NCBI GenBank assembly: GCA_002785995.1
Contig: NHNV01000019.1
Span: 248,001-312,000 of the forward strand
Reading direction: 5' to 3'
From: Mycosphaerelloides madeirae
Taxonomy: Eukaryota > Ascomycota > Dothideomycetes > Mycosphaerellales > Mycosphaerellaceae
Length of the DNA: 64,000 nucleotides
A program made the position numbers and the translations under genes. This document shows, one piece after another, positions 54,864 through 64,000 of this stretch. The notes under the pieces were generated by a model. That model did not search any database and was not told the origin of the DNA. It worked only from the letters and a program-made list of their open reading frames with translations. Every line of letters begins with the position of its first letter. Position 1 is the first letter of the stretch.

Positions 54864-55327
54864 ATGAGCGAGCGAACAAATAACCCTCATCAACTGATCT
54901 TCAAAGTTCAAATGCCTCATTCTCACAAGAAAAATCCTGAACCCCCAATTATGCCCCCAATCCTCCCCACCCCGAAGCAGAAAATGACCTGCCTCCTCCC
55001 GCCCTCGCCGAGCTTGAAGAGCATCTAAACGAACTAATCTTTCCGATCGAAACACCGCGCGAAATTCTTGACAACGTCAATAAAACTTATTCCCAATCTG
55101 AACCCGAGCCTCGCGAGGAATGGGAATTTGTGACGCGCGAATCGTTCGAGGAAGGAGATGAGAAAGAGAGAGTGAAGGAAGATCTTTCGGAGCTGCCTTT
55201 ACGACGGACCCGCGATGACTCGTGCGACCTGGCATATGGGGAAGAGAGGGTGAAAGAGGAAGGGGAAAGTGAAGGAGGATATTGTGGAGCGGAGTTTGAG
55301 CGATACGGGGGTGTTGTGAATGATTGA
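54864..55327 (+). pseudogene. Small acidic protein gene with one-base frameshift
   Basis: From the ATG at 54864 (MSERTNNPHQLIF) the frame reads to a C-run near 54935. From there a different frame gives a coherent acidic protein through PALAELEEHLNELIFPIE, PREEWEFVTRESFEE and GEERVKEEGESEGG to TGA at 55327. One extra C in the run would make the two parts continuous (about 154 residues). Either a base is missing in a homopolymer (sequencing or assembly), or the gene is mutated. No known domain; Glu/Arg-rich, probably disordered. Confidence 0.4.
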
Positions 55328-55443
55328 GATCTAAAAGGTCGCCACGAGCAATAGTCCATACGATTTCCATCAGATAATTGTGTTTCAAAAGAACGCAGTT
55401 CTCCGTCCCACTCCTCACTCCTTTCTCCTCTCCGCTTCTCACA

Positions 55444-55641
55444 ATGGCTCCCTTACAACCCCACAACGACGAAGACAATACCCACGCGGGCTTCACAGGC
55501 GAATCCCTCTTCGATCCCACAAACATTGATCGTAGCGCCGATTCAGAACTCCGGGATCGACGGATGCGGGAGCGGATGGCAGCGGCGGTAGCTCAAATCA
55601 AGGAGGAAAACGCGGCGAAACCGAGCAATGGAAATTCATGA
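55444..55641 (+). CDS. Small hydrophilic protein, 65 residues
   Basis: Starts at ACAATGGCTCCC and encodes MAPLQPHNDEDNTHAGFTGE, then SLFDPTNIDRSADSELRDRR and a helix-like tail RMAAAVAQIKEENAAK. The leader upstream is pyrimidine-rich, as expected of a fungal 5' UTR. No domain recognised; probably a small conserved fungal protein. It converges with the SAM decarboxylase gene 150 bp away. Confidence 0.5.
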   Translation: MAPLQPHNDEDNTHAGFTGESLFDPTNIDRSADSELRDRRMRERMAAAVAQIKEENAAKPSNGNS

Positions 55642-55790
55642 TCGGAAGGAAACGAATGACGAGCAGAAGGAATGGACCATGTTAGGGAACGTCGAAAAGC
55701 AATGATGAAAGCAAGAATAACACCAGATTACCGTTCCTCCCGTTGTTCTCAGTCTTGTGCTTGCCCGGGTCTCTTCTTCCTGCTGAGATC

Positions 55791-57338
55791 TCAAGGGCTA
55801 TGCTCCCCCAACCTCGGGCTTCCCCCCTTCCAATCCTTGCGCTCGAAGTATCGGAAAATCAACTCATATCCCTCAAGATCATGCACAATACGATCAACAC
55901 GTCGATACCCCTTAATATGATCCAAACGCTTGTCCATCTTCGCACCACCCTTCTCATCGCCATCCTTAGCTTCGAAAAGGGTGACACTGAAACGGCCAGG
56001 CTTGAAGATCCCAACGACCTGCTGTACCACGTCGACAGTGTCACGGCCTGTGTGACGGGTGGGCACGTTGGTCTCGAAGCTGGCGTAGGAGCATTGCGGC
56101 TCGGGGGTGACGTGCACGGTCCAGTAGTGGGTGGACTCTGCGTCTCCTGGCATTGGGACGACGCCGTTGGCGGAATAGCCGCAGGGAGTGAAGAGGTAGG
56201 AGTCGATGCGAGCGTCTGGGTACTTGGAGGTTGGATAGACATCTGCGAGGCCGCAGGCTTCTGTAACGACTGTGCCGAGAGTGTGGCCCTCTGTGCTCAG
56301 TTCTTCGCCGAAGTTCAGCGGTTCCTCATCGGGCGAGTTGTAGCCAGAATGATCGCTCGAGGTCTGAGCGAAGACGTCAAATCCAGCGTCATCTGAGCCA
56401 TCGACAAGTGTATTGCCGGAGATGCTAGGATCCGAGCGGTTTTTCTCCTCGATGACCCCGAGATGCTCAATTGCATTCTTGCGGTGAAGATGGGCACGAC
56501 GAGCGTTGTCGCGAGCGATGGAGCTTGCGTCCTCGAGGTAGAATTGGCGAGCATTGCTCTCTTCCAAGTCCGTCATGAGAATCTCCAAAGTCTCGTCGCC
56601 CGGATCCGTATCAGGCAAACCCTCTGGGAGCATCATCTTCTGCGTGGGTGTCTGGAATTTGTTTTCCTCGGGAGTTGCAGGTGGTGTCAACTGGGTGCGA
56701 GGTCCAGTGATATACAAGTACCAATGCTCGCCGTTCATCTTCCCAACCATATACGCACTTCCGCCGAGGAACATCTTGTCCAAGTACTTCACCTCGTCAC
56801 GCCAACTGCGGTGTGGACCGTGTTGCTGGTCCGGGAAGAGGAAGTTCTTGCGGCTGTAGAACACGCGATGTGGAGTAGCAGCGGCCACGGTACCGTCGGG
56901 CAGATCGGCCTTGACGTGCGGGAAGCCTGCCTCGACCGCCGCAATTTCCAACATGCGTGGTAGTCCATAGAGTAAGGTGGTAGTTCCGCAGGTCTTCAGT
57001 ACGAGCTTGTGAGGGAACACAAACATGCTTGACTCGGAGAGCAGGTATGCGTCGACATTGCGCGATTCCACGACGGATAGAACTTTGCAGTTCACCAGAT
57101 CAAGCATTTCCTTCCAAGTGTCCTGTGCCACAGCCTTGAGGCCGAGTGGAGTGGCAGAAGGCGGCAGCGCCCTCTCGGATGGAGTAAACCATACTTCTAA
57201 TAGCTTCTCCGGTCCTTCGAATGCATTGCTGCTATCAAGATCGAGAGCAGTAATGTCTCGATTGATCGTCAAATGGGGAGTCCCACTAAGAGATGACGGA
57301 GAGCCAGTGTAATGCTGTGGGATGTCGACGTTCACCAT
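55791..57338 (-). CDS. SPE2: S-adenosylmethionine decarboxylase proenzyme
   Basis: Single exon, 515 residues from MVNVDIPQHY; an upstream in-frame non-ATG extension is ignored. The proenzyme self-cleaves in LSESSMFVF (Glu102/Ser103) to make the pyruvoyl group. Catalytic KTCGTTTLL follows at about residue 115. GGSAYMVGK, EACGLADVYP and HVTPEPQCSYASFETN are further family blocks. The enzyme makes decarboxylated SAM, the aminopropyl donor for spermidine, in the cytosol. It is longer than the human enzyme owing to an insert at about 230-330 rich in charged and Ser residues, typical of fungal forms. Confidence 0.95.
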   Translation of the reverse strand: MVNVDIPQHYTGSPSSLSGTPHLTINRDITALDLDSSNAFEGPEKLLEVWFTPSERALPPSATPLGLKAVAQDTWKEMLDLVNCKVLSVVESRNVDAYLLSESSMFVFPHKLVLKTCGTTTLLYGLPRMLEIAAVEAGFPHVKADLPDGTVAAATPHRVFYSRKNFLFPDQQHGPHRSWRDEVKYLDKMFLGGSAYMVGKMNGEHWYLYITGPRTQLTPPATPEENKFQTPTQKMMLPEGLPDTDPGDETLEILMTDLEESNARQFYLEDASSIARDNARRAHLHRKNAIEHLGVIEEKNRSDPSISGNTLVDGSDDAGFDVFAQTSSDHSGYNSPDEEPLNFGEELSTEGHTLGTVVTEACGLADVYPTSKYPDARIDSYLFTPCGYSANGVVPMPGDAESTHYWTVHVTPEPQCSYASFETNVPTRHTGRDTVDVVQQVVGIFKPGRFSVTLFEAKDGDEKGGAKMDKRLDHIKGYRRVDRIVHDLEGYELIFRYFERKDWKGGSPRLGEHSP

Positions 57339-58692
57339 CTCCAAGCAATGTCTTTGCGCTTGGATATGTACCTGGGAAAAGTGCCCTCTTGTCGGACTTG
57401 TCTAGGTGTATGATTCCTAGGGAGCTGCTCTTACGGCGTAGCTGCTGGTGGTAGCTCTGTCTGCTGCTCAGGCGAACCGTGACGTCGCACTGAGAAGAGA
57501 AGGCCCACGTTCGGGTGTGTGTCTTGGAGGCTGGCTTTCGCCAGCAGCAAGCAGTTTTGGGGAGTTGCTGGAACGACCTAGGCCGTCTTATGGAGGTCTC
57601 GCGGACAGGGGAATAAAAGAGCTCTTGCGGCGCGGAATGGTGCCGATTCTACGATTGCGAGGTCGACGGTGTCTCCGATACCCGGCGGAAGTATCGGGAG
57701 GGGGTGGAGGGGTGTCAGACGGCGGTGATAACGGCGGTGCTCGAGATGGCAGGATCGTATTCGGTGGGCGTGTGTTCGGCAAGTAGCTCGTGTTACCTGG
57801 GTCTATCGGCGACGGGTTTCAGCGCTTGTCACAGGAGAGTCAGGATGTCGCCTGGAGCTGAGACTCACTTCTTTGGCTTGCACAAACAGCGGAGCAGGTC
57901 TTCTGGACGCATGAAAGGTGGGCGTTGGGAAGTCTTAGATCGGCGACGTGGACGGGCTCTTCATGCGGAGAGCTCGTCTAGGAGTTGGTAGATGTTGTGG
58001 TAGTGGATATGAGTTGAGCCTGCCACGTTGGCTTGAGTGGAAGAGTTAAGGTCAGGCGCTGGAAAATGCGCGAGTGTCGTGTGCTTCGCCGCAAACTTTG
58101 TGCGGGCTGACGTATGCTGCGGTAGACTAGTTGGCAGTGTACCGTTCACTGCGTGGGTGGGTGGCGTTGGTATATGTTGGAGCGTGGATGAGGTGAATGT
58201 TGTGATAAGAAAGAAGAACTTTTTCATGCGCCGCACGAAATTATTACTGACGCACGCTTCATGCACCTCATCGAGATTGGCACATGCCAAGCTAAGCCTG
58301 CCGAGCCAAGCGCTGATTGGCTGCATCTCAAGCATTGTCCAGCAGTGCCTATTCACCGCCCATACATGAACGCAGCATTTCATGATCAGGACCAAATCGT
58401 CCTTCTTGTAGCATGTTCAGGGAGGAAGTCGAGACTGCACCCAATCGATTAGCGTGACATATTCAGGCAAGCCGGATGCTGAGGGAAACCTGAGGCCAAC
58501 AAAACAGGCGCTAGTAGATTAGGTGCGGATTCGACTTCTTCCCCGAACATGTTATGCAGATCCTATCGCCGCGACTCATGAAATCAAATATCATCATAAC
58601 GCCTCTTCATGCTTCATCATCAGCCGTTTTCTGCCGTGTACCAGTACCCAATTCATTGTCGCAGGGGTAGCGTCGCTTCAACCCGAAATCAA
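57339..58692. other. SAM decarboxylase upstream region, no supported gene
   Basis: About 1.35 kb holding the SAM decarboxylase promoter and leader and the 3' flank of the epoxide-hydrolase-like gene. A minus-strand frame at 57961-58227 (MKKFFFLITTFTSS...) is co-oriented with the decarboxylase and could be an upstream ORF, but nothing else supports it. Confidence 0.35.
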
Positions 58693-60522
58693 TCACCCGA
58701 CCATTGCAATTCCCGGTCCAAAATTTTGATAATATGGATACACAAGTGCCGACAGGTCTCTGAGATCCTGCACGATGTCCATCGGACGCTCCCAGACCGG
58801 GAAACGACATATTCCCGGTCGACGACGGAGAACCGCGATCCGATGATATGCCTCTGCCCACATAGCTGGCTGATAGGCCTTGTTTTGGTCGCCGTATTGC
58901 GAGATTGCGAGAGGGACATTGCAGTATGTAGACCACAGATTGGGAATCATCGGGGTCGAGTTGACCAGCCAGCGGAGTGCAACTTCAGGGCCTGGGAGCC
59001 AATACATCATTGCCCAGTCAATCACAGCTGTCGGAGTCCAGGCATTTTGCAAACCTAGCGCGCGTTAGCTCGCTTTCTTGAACTCCCCAATGTAGAATAA
59101 TGGCGGAGGACTGAGGCGGTATCAGTCACGAACGTCTATGAGGACTTACCAGTTGGACCAGTGCTAGTTGGGTCCTCCTGAGCACCAGCTGTCTGTAAGC
59201 GGGGCCGGAGAGCGTCCAAAATATAGGCAAGTAGTCCCACCGGCGAGTCGCACAACGCATAGGCTATCGTCTGAGGTCTTTCTCGCGCCTGGTATTGTAC
59301 TGCTCCGGGTGAGAGTGGAGGGCTCAAGCCTGGGACTTGCAATGTTGCAGAAGACGACATAGGGGGTGGCATCAAATCCTGAGTTGTACGATAGCCCGTA
59401 TTCCTGTGAACACCACACGTTAGCCGCTGGCACGCAAATTCGGTCGCTCGAGAGACAAACCTGGGTGGGGGGATGTCTATGTTGCAGGTGTGCACTGCCA
59501 GACAGCTCTCGCTGTGGGTGAGCGCGATCATTCTGCAAATGCGGAAGCCCCTGAGTCGAAGTCAGCACGTATTAATCCTCCTTTCTAGGTTGCTGTGCTC
59601 ATAGCCGTACCATCCAGACCCGTGGGCGATGTACTGAGAGTGCCCAAGCGACTTCATAAGCGCGTCGAAAGCCTCCGCTGTCGTTGCGATGTTGTTACCC
59701 TCTTCCGAGACTTGATCACTGAAGCCGAAGCCAGGAATACTCGGGGCAATGACGTGGAACGTAGGCACGTTCTCGTCGCCCCGAGGTGGTGTCGCAACTG
59801 GCTCGCATAGCGCTTCAATCACGTTGGAGACTGTTCGTAGGTCAGCTGCTGCTTTGCTGGGCCACTTCGTCGTTTGCCCCACGCGCGTTCGTATGCTGAT
59901 TCCGTCTTTTTAACAAGCAGACGCGCTCGGGTGATTCTGCTATGAGTTAAGGGGTAGTAAACGACTCACCCGTGATGAAGCTTTCAGGCCAGGCGTGGAC
60001 GAACAGGATCGGGATGGCATGAGGCGCAGTCGATCTCCTGTGCACAAAGTGTATGCGAGTACCATGGATGGCAAGGCGATACTGGGGAAGAGAATCGTTG
60101 TAGAATGCTTCCTGTTGGCGCCAATTGTAGTCCTGAAAAGCGAAGGGGAGGAGGTCAGCCAGTGCCTCAGACATGGGCTACCTTCTAGCCGTTGCTTCTT
60201 ACCTCACTCCAGTGGTCGACGAGCGGTTCGAGTTCAGCTTTTGAGATCCCAAAGTCCCTGTCGACTGTTAGTCACCGTTACGCTCGTGGCTAGGGCGGAT
60301 CTGGTGAGACTTGTGGCTATTGCGTGAGGGGCTTGCGTTTCGATTGCGGTTCTGCTGAACGTACCGTGGCTGTTGTCTCGTCTGAGGATTGCACGGAAGG
60401 CGCGTCAATGCCAGCTTCTGTCTCGTCAGGTCAAGATAGCGCTGCGAGACGTGCATACGATATGGGAGGATCGCATTGGCACCGCTAACAGGCGAACGAC
60501 CGCTTGACGGAGTGGAGGCCAT
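58693..60522 (-). CDS. Epoxide-hydrolase-like alpha/beta-hydrolase lacking catalytic residues
   Basis: Seven exons close in frame: 60365-60522, 60203-60257, 59970-60132, 59611-59830, 59461-59550, 59150-59403 and 58693-59054; 433 residues. The N-terminal EHN domain reads PYRMHVSQRYLDLTRQ and LEPLVDHWSEDYNWRQQE; the hydrolase fold begins IPILFVHAWPESF (oxyanion HGxP here HAWP, residue 117) and PSIPGFGFSD. The nucleophile elbow, normally GGDWG, reads GSGWG (196-200), so the Asp is Gly. The C-terminal GGHFAA block reads ICRFPVWERP, so the His is Arg397. All introns have normal sites, so the gene may be expressed as a pseudoenzyme. No signal peptide. Confidence 0.8.
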
Positions 60523-62583
60523 AAGACTCGAGGGCTCGACATCAGTTTATCTTCCCGAGAAGAGCGGTGAGCGTAACGGAGTCCGGCTTGCCGCTCCGAT
60601 CCTTTTTGCTTTCCGATCGCAATCTTGGCTCCAGGTTGCAGGTGAATTATCCCAGAAATTCACTCCGGGTGACCTTCGATGGTTACAACTAGTAGTAGGC
60701 CTTGGTCCGTAGAAGGAAGGTGGTTACACTTGTAGAGATTGTCCGGGTCCCAGGCAGTGCTCAGAGCTGTGGAAGGTGTTGGAAGTTTGGAGAGCAATTC
60801 GAGAGGAACATTCTGAGTACACAGCCGCGTGAGCATTGCATGCAAACATGACTGCCATGCCGATGTTTGAAGTACTTTCTCACGGGAACTCTGCTGTTCG
60901 CGTGCGAATCGAATGAGGGAATCTCTCTCGAGACACGATCAACGACCGAATGGGAACCAAGCCGTGCTATCATCGAGCGCATCCGCATCGGCGTGCCCGC
61001 CAGCGCGGGATGACAGTCGCAATACCGTTGTTCTGGGGCAAGTAGTGCATCAGCGGGCGATGAAGAAAGTCAAGAGAACGGTTCTATTGGCTCAATGACA
61101 GGGTTTGGCGCAATAGAATGGTCGGCGGCTCGCTGAAAGGAGCATAACTAATAGGTATCGTCTGCCATTGTTGACTGTAAGTGTGGCGCAGGCGGATATG
61201 TGGCAAAGGGTGCGCCACAGGTTCGAAGAAGGATGGCGTGGATGGAGGAAGTTTGGAGCCCAGAGCAGGCCTGATCGCCACAGGAGTTGGACCAACATGG
61301 CGAAACTTGGTACATTAGCCCGCTTGTACCTGCATACGCTTGGAGCCTTTCGGCGAGTTTACCGTGGTGCAGCAATTTAGATGGACCTATGACGGGGCAT
61401 GTTTGGATTGGCATCTTGGGTGCGGGCGAAGCTTTTTGCAAATCGCTCACATGCTCTTATATGTTTGGCGGCCGGTTCCTTGACGCCGCAATAGCACCGA
61501 TGCCGAGGGCGTGGTCTTCACTGCCGGAGAGAGTTCCGTGTTGCTGTGGTCGACGAGGCGGCAATCAGGGCAGCAGGAGTGATATACTGCAAATGGCGAA
61601 CGATAGAGGGTCTCATATGGCTATCAGCGGGACAGCGGCACGCGGGAGCTTCTCCAGCCGTCCCAATTAGCAAAGGAAGTACGGAGACCGCACGACTGCA
61701 ATCTTGAGGCGCATATGGGCAGTGTCCAGTCGTAGTACTGGCTGCAGGAAAGGTTTAGCTGTACAAGCCCCAGGTAGAGAGGGCCACGAGATGAGGCGTC
61801 GACAGCAGTAGCGACTCGGAGCCTGGGTTTTTGGTCGGAGGGAATGACAGCTCGATATGAATGAGCACGCAAGCTGACGGCGGAACGGGCCTTGAGCAGG
61901 TGGAGGGGAAGAAGAGGAGGCTGCTCTGCAAAGGTGGTTGTGAGGTCGCCGTTGTGTGCCAAGGCCCAAGCGATTTTGGGGTATCACGATCGGTTACTCC
62001 CGTGGCGTGGAAATGAAGGCAAGGACGACCAGAGCCGGGGCATCGTCGTATTTTTCCCGACCACGACGCTCGACTTCATTTCTCTCCTGTGTTCACACGC
62101 ACCATCAATCGCACATTCGATACTTCCACATCGCGGTCTCTCCCTCATCAAACCCTCACCACCTCACTACCAGCCATCATACATCCCTGCTCTGCCGAGC
62201 CGCAACAGCAGCCTAGGTCCCTGTGGCTTGGCGATCACGCCTAAGGCCATATCGTCGCTGGCTAGTTAGGCCAGTCGAGACCGTCGCGGCTCTTTTTCCG
62301 AGTCGTCTATTCACGCAACCAAGCTGCTGCTTGCAGAAGGTCTGTACGAGACTTACAAGCATGACCCTGGCTCCTTACTCGATGATTTGCCCTCAGCTGT
62401 TCCCCTACTGTTCACGGAGAGGCCGCCCCCACTTCATCTCGACGCCGCTTAGCATGTCCTACCTGTCTTTTCGTTGCTCAACAACCACCTCAGGCCCATC
62501 GAGATACTCCAAAAATGTTGAGAGCCCTCCTGGAAACCGTTGGTATGATGCTGGAAAGTCCCGCAGCTCGAAAGTCTGGTTCT
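60523..62583. other. Long intergenic stretch, no supported gene
   Basis: About 2 kb between the epoxide-hydrolase-like start and the GH31 stop. Frames on both strands are short or lack motifs; a pyrimidine-rich segment with CATCA/CACC repeats lies near 62070-62200. Nothing recognised. Confidence 0.4.
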
Positions 62584-64000
62584 CTACGCAACCTTCGCTA
62601 TCTTAGCATCGATTCCCTTGACTCTCCATTCCCCATCCTCTGCTTGCCAAGCTTCCAAAGTCGTCATCAGATCTCCACTGCTGTCATGCAACACGAGCTT
62701 GGTTCCGGCATTGGGCTCGTACACACGCACCTCGTGGTTATCGGGCACTGTCCAATCATATACTGTTCTCTTCTCTCCCGGACGACCCATCACCAGTATG
62801 CTTCCCTCTCGCACATATATCGGCAACGTGTCGAACGCGTGCTTTTCTCTCACCCACAGTGGACCTTCCACCACCGCATCGCTCCAGAAGTTGGTCCATC
62901 GTCCTGCTGGAAGGTAAAACTCAACGTTCCCGCTAGGATCGAATATTGGGGCCACGAGAATGCTAGCACCTAGCATGAATTGCTGATCACAAAGCCAGGC
63001 CGTCCGATCTCCGGGAAACTCCAGCGCCATGTGCCTCACGCTGACAGGCCAGCCGTGTTTGATCGACTCCATCGCTTGGCTGTACAGATACGGAAGCAGT
63101 CTACACTTCAGCTGCGTGAACTTCCGAAGAACCGCAGAGCATCCTTGATCGCTATCGTCGTCGTTGTCGATCAGCCAGGGCACCCTATACGAATTGCTTC
63201 CATGCAGCCGCGAGTGCGAACAGAGCAAGCCGAATTGCACCCATCGCTTGTAAATCGTAGGATCCGGATAGCCTTCGAAACCACCGATATCCACAGACCA
63301 AAATGAGAAACCGCACAACCCAAGTGACAGGCCTCCTCGCAAAGATTCTGCCATGGCTTCGAACGTGCTCTCACAATCACCTCCCCACTGGAGCGGGAAT
63401 CTCTGAGTGCCAGCACAAGCAGCCCTTGCGAACAGCACAGCTTCATTGGCCCCATAACGCTCCTGAAGAGCTTCAAAGACGAATTTGTTGTAAATAAAGG
63501 CATAATAGTTGTGCATCTTCATCGGATCCACAGCAGGATCATACCACTGGACATCTTGCGAGGGGATCCGCTCCCCAAAATCCGTTTTGATCGAGTCCAC
63601 TCCGATGTCGAAGAGCTTTCTGAGACAACTGACGAACCAGCTGCAGGCTTCGGGGTTCGTGAAATCCACGATACCCATCCCGGCTTGCCACAGATCCCAC
63701 TGGAAGACATCACCATTCTTACGCTTCAGTAAGTACCCCTTCTCGGCCACTTCCTTGAACACAGATGCCGCCTGTCCCAGGTACGGATTGATCCAAACGC
63801 AGACTTTGGACACCAGACCGGACTGTTTCAGCCGGGCTATCTGAGCTTTGGGGTCAGGGAAGTGTGAGTCCGAGAAATCGAAGTCGCACCACTGGAAGCC
63901 TCGCATCCAGAAGCAATCGTAGTGAAACACCTCGACCGGGATCTCTCGCTGCCGCATACCCTCCAGAAACCCGCTCACAGTCTCCTCATCGTACTCGGTC
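62584..64000 (-). CDS. GH31 alpha-xylosidase/alpha-glucosidase-like, 5' part beyond window
   Basis: C-terminal 472 residues of a GH31 enzyme; the frame is still open at position 64000, so the N-terminal beta-sandwich domain lies outside. The catalytic barrel shows VFHYDCFWMRGFQWCDF, the nucleophile Asp in SIKTDFGERIP, and the acid/base region FWSVDIGGFEG. LLCSHSRLHGS and the PYLYS block then lead to the C-terminal beta domains (LPAGRWTNFW). KTDFGERIP and the FHYDCFWM context match bacterial YicI-type alpha-xylosidases rather than maltases. It probably releases alpha-xylose from xyloglucan oligosaccharides. Location cannot be judged without the N-terminus. Confidence 0.88.
   Translation of the reverse strand, partial: TEYDEETVSGFLEGMRQREIPVEVFHYDCFWMRGFQWCDFDFSDSHFPDPKAQIARLKQSGLVSKVCVWINPYLGQAASVFKEVAEKGYLLKRKNGDVFQWDLWQAGMGIVDFTNPEACSWFVSCLRKLFDIGVDSIKTDFGERIPSQDVQWYDPAVDPMKMHNYYAFIYNKFVFEALQERYGANEAVLFARAACAGTQRFPLQWGGDCESTFEAMAESLRGGLSLGLCGFSFWSVDIGGFEGYPDPTIYKRWVQFGLLCSHSRLHGSNSYRVPWLIDNDDDSDQGCSAVLRKFTQLKCRLLPYLYSQAMESIKHGWPVSVRHMALEFPGDRTAWLCDQQFMLGASILVAPIFDPSGNVEFYLPAGRWTNFWSDAVVEGPLWVREKHAFDTLPIYVREGSILVMGRPGEKRTVYDWTVPDNHEVRVYEPNAGTKLVLHDSSGDLMTTLEAWQAEDGEWRVKGIDAKIAKVA

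Noticed and set aside
62515..62973. Plus-strand frame over the GH31 3' end
   Set aside because: Antisense to strongly supported GH31 coding sequence.

Overview
This window looks like nuclear DNA of a filamentous ascomycete, most likely a Dothideomycete-type mould. The supporting signs are many short GT-AG introns (mostly about 50-60 bp), Zn2Cys6 transcription factors, two UstYa-family (DUF3328) genes, a SAT4/rhodopsin-like membrane protein, and single-copy fungal housekeeping genes (Sec8, Ctr9, SAM decarboxylase, mS33, RNase III). The class assignment is inference. Every gene model was built by eye from reading frames and splice sites.

Layout. 1-6.7 kb: a MARVEL-type membrane protein, lineage-specific proteins, a decayed gene on the minus strand, a small single-span membrane protein and a zinc-cluster regulator. 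8.4-20.1 kb is an accessory block. It holds a secreted esterase-like protein, an intradiol ring-cleavage dioxygenase, a UstYa-like oxidase, a pseudogene of an FAD aromatic monooxygenase, a rhodopsin-like membrane protein, a 67-residue secreted peptide, a second UstYa-like oxidase and a Ser/Thr-rich single-span protein. 20.5-22.1 kb: a SANT/Myb-like gene with two tandem, in-frame-compatible last exons and a nonsense codon, then a Pol III-type A box/B box/T-run unit. 22.8-31.4 kb: divergent mS33 and RNase III, a Cys-rich protein with a hydrophobic tail, a small zinc-finger protein, a metallo-beta-lactamase and a PhoD-like phosphatase with a 12-nt micro-exon.

32.1-39.5 kb is the most coherent functional group: a secreted fasciclin protein, a processive GT2 synthase, a fringe-like glycosyltransferase carrying a C-terminal PAN-like region, and a membrane-anchored polysaccharide deacetylase. 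The last two share a divergent promoter. Together they look like an undescribed surface or extracellular polysaccharide locus. 39.6-47.1 kb holds the divergent housekeeping genes Sec8 and Ctr9.

47.4-64 kb: a GH5 secreted glucanase, a second zinc-cluster regulator divergent from a MOSC protein, two small acidic proteins (one frameshifted), S-adenosylmethionine decarboxylase, an epoxide-hydrolase-like protein that seems to have lost its nucleophile and its catalytic histidine, and the 3' part of a GH31 alpha-xylosidase-like gene running off the right edge.
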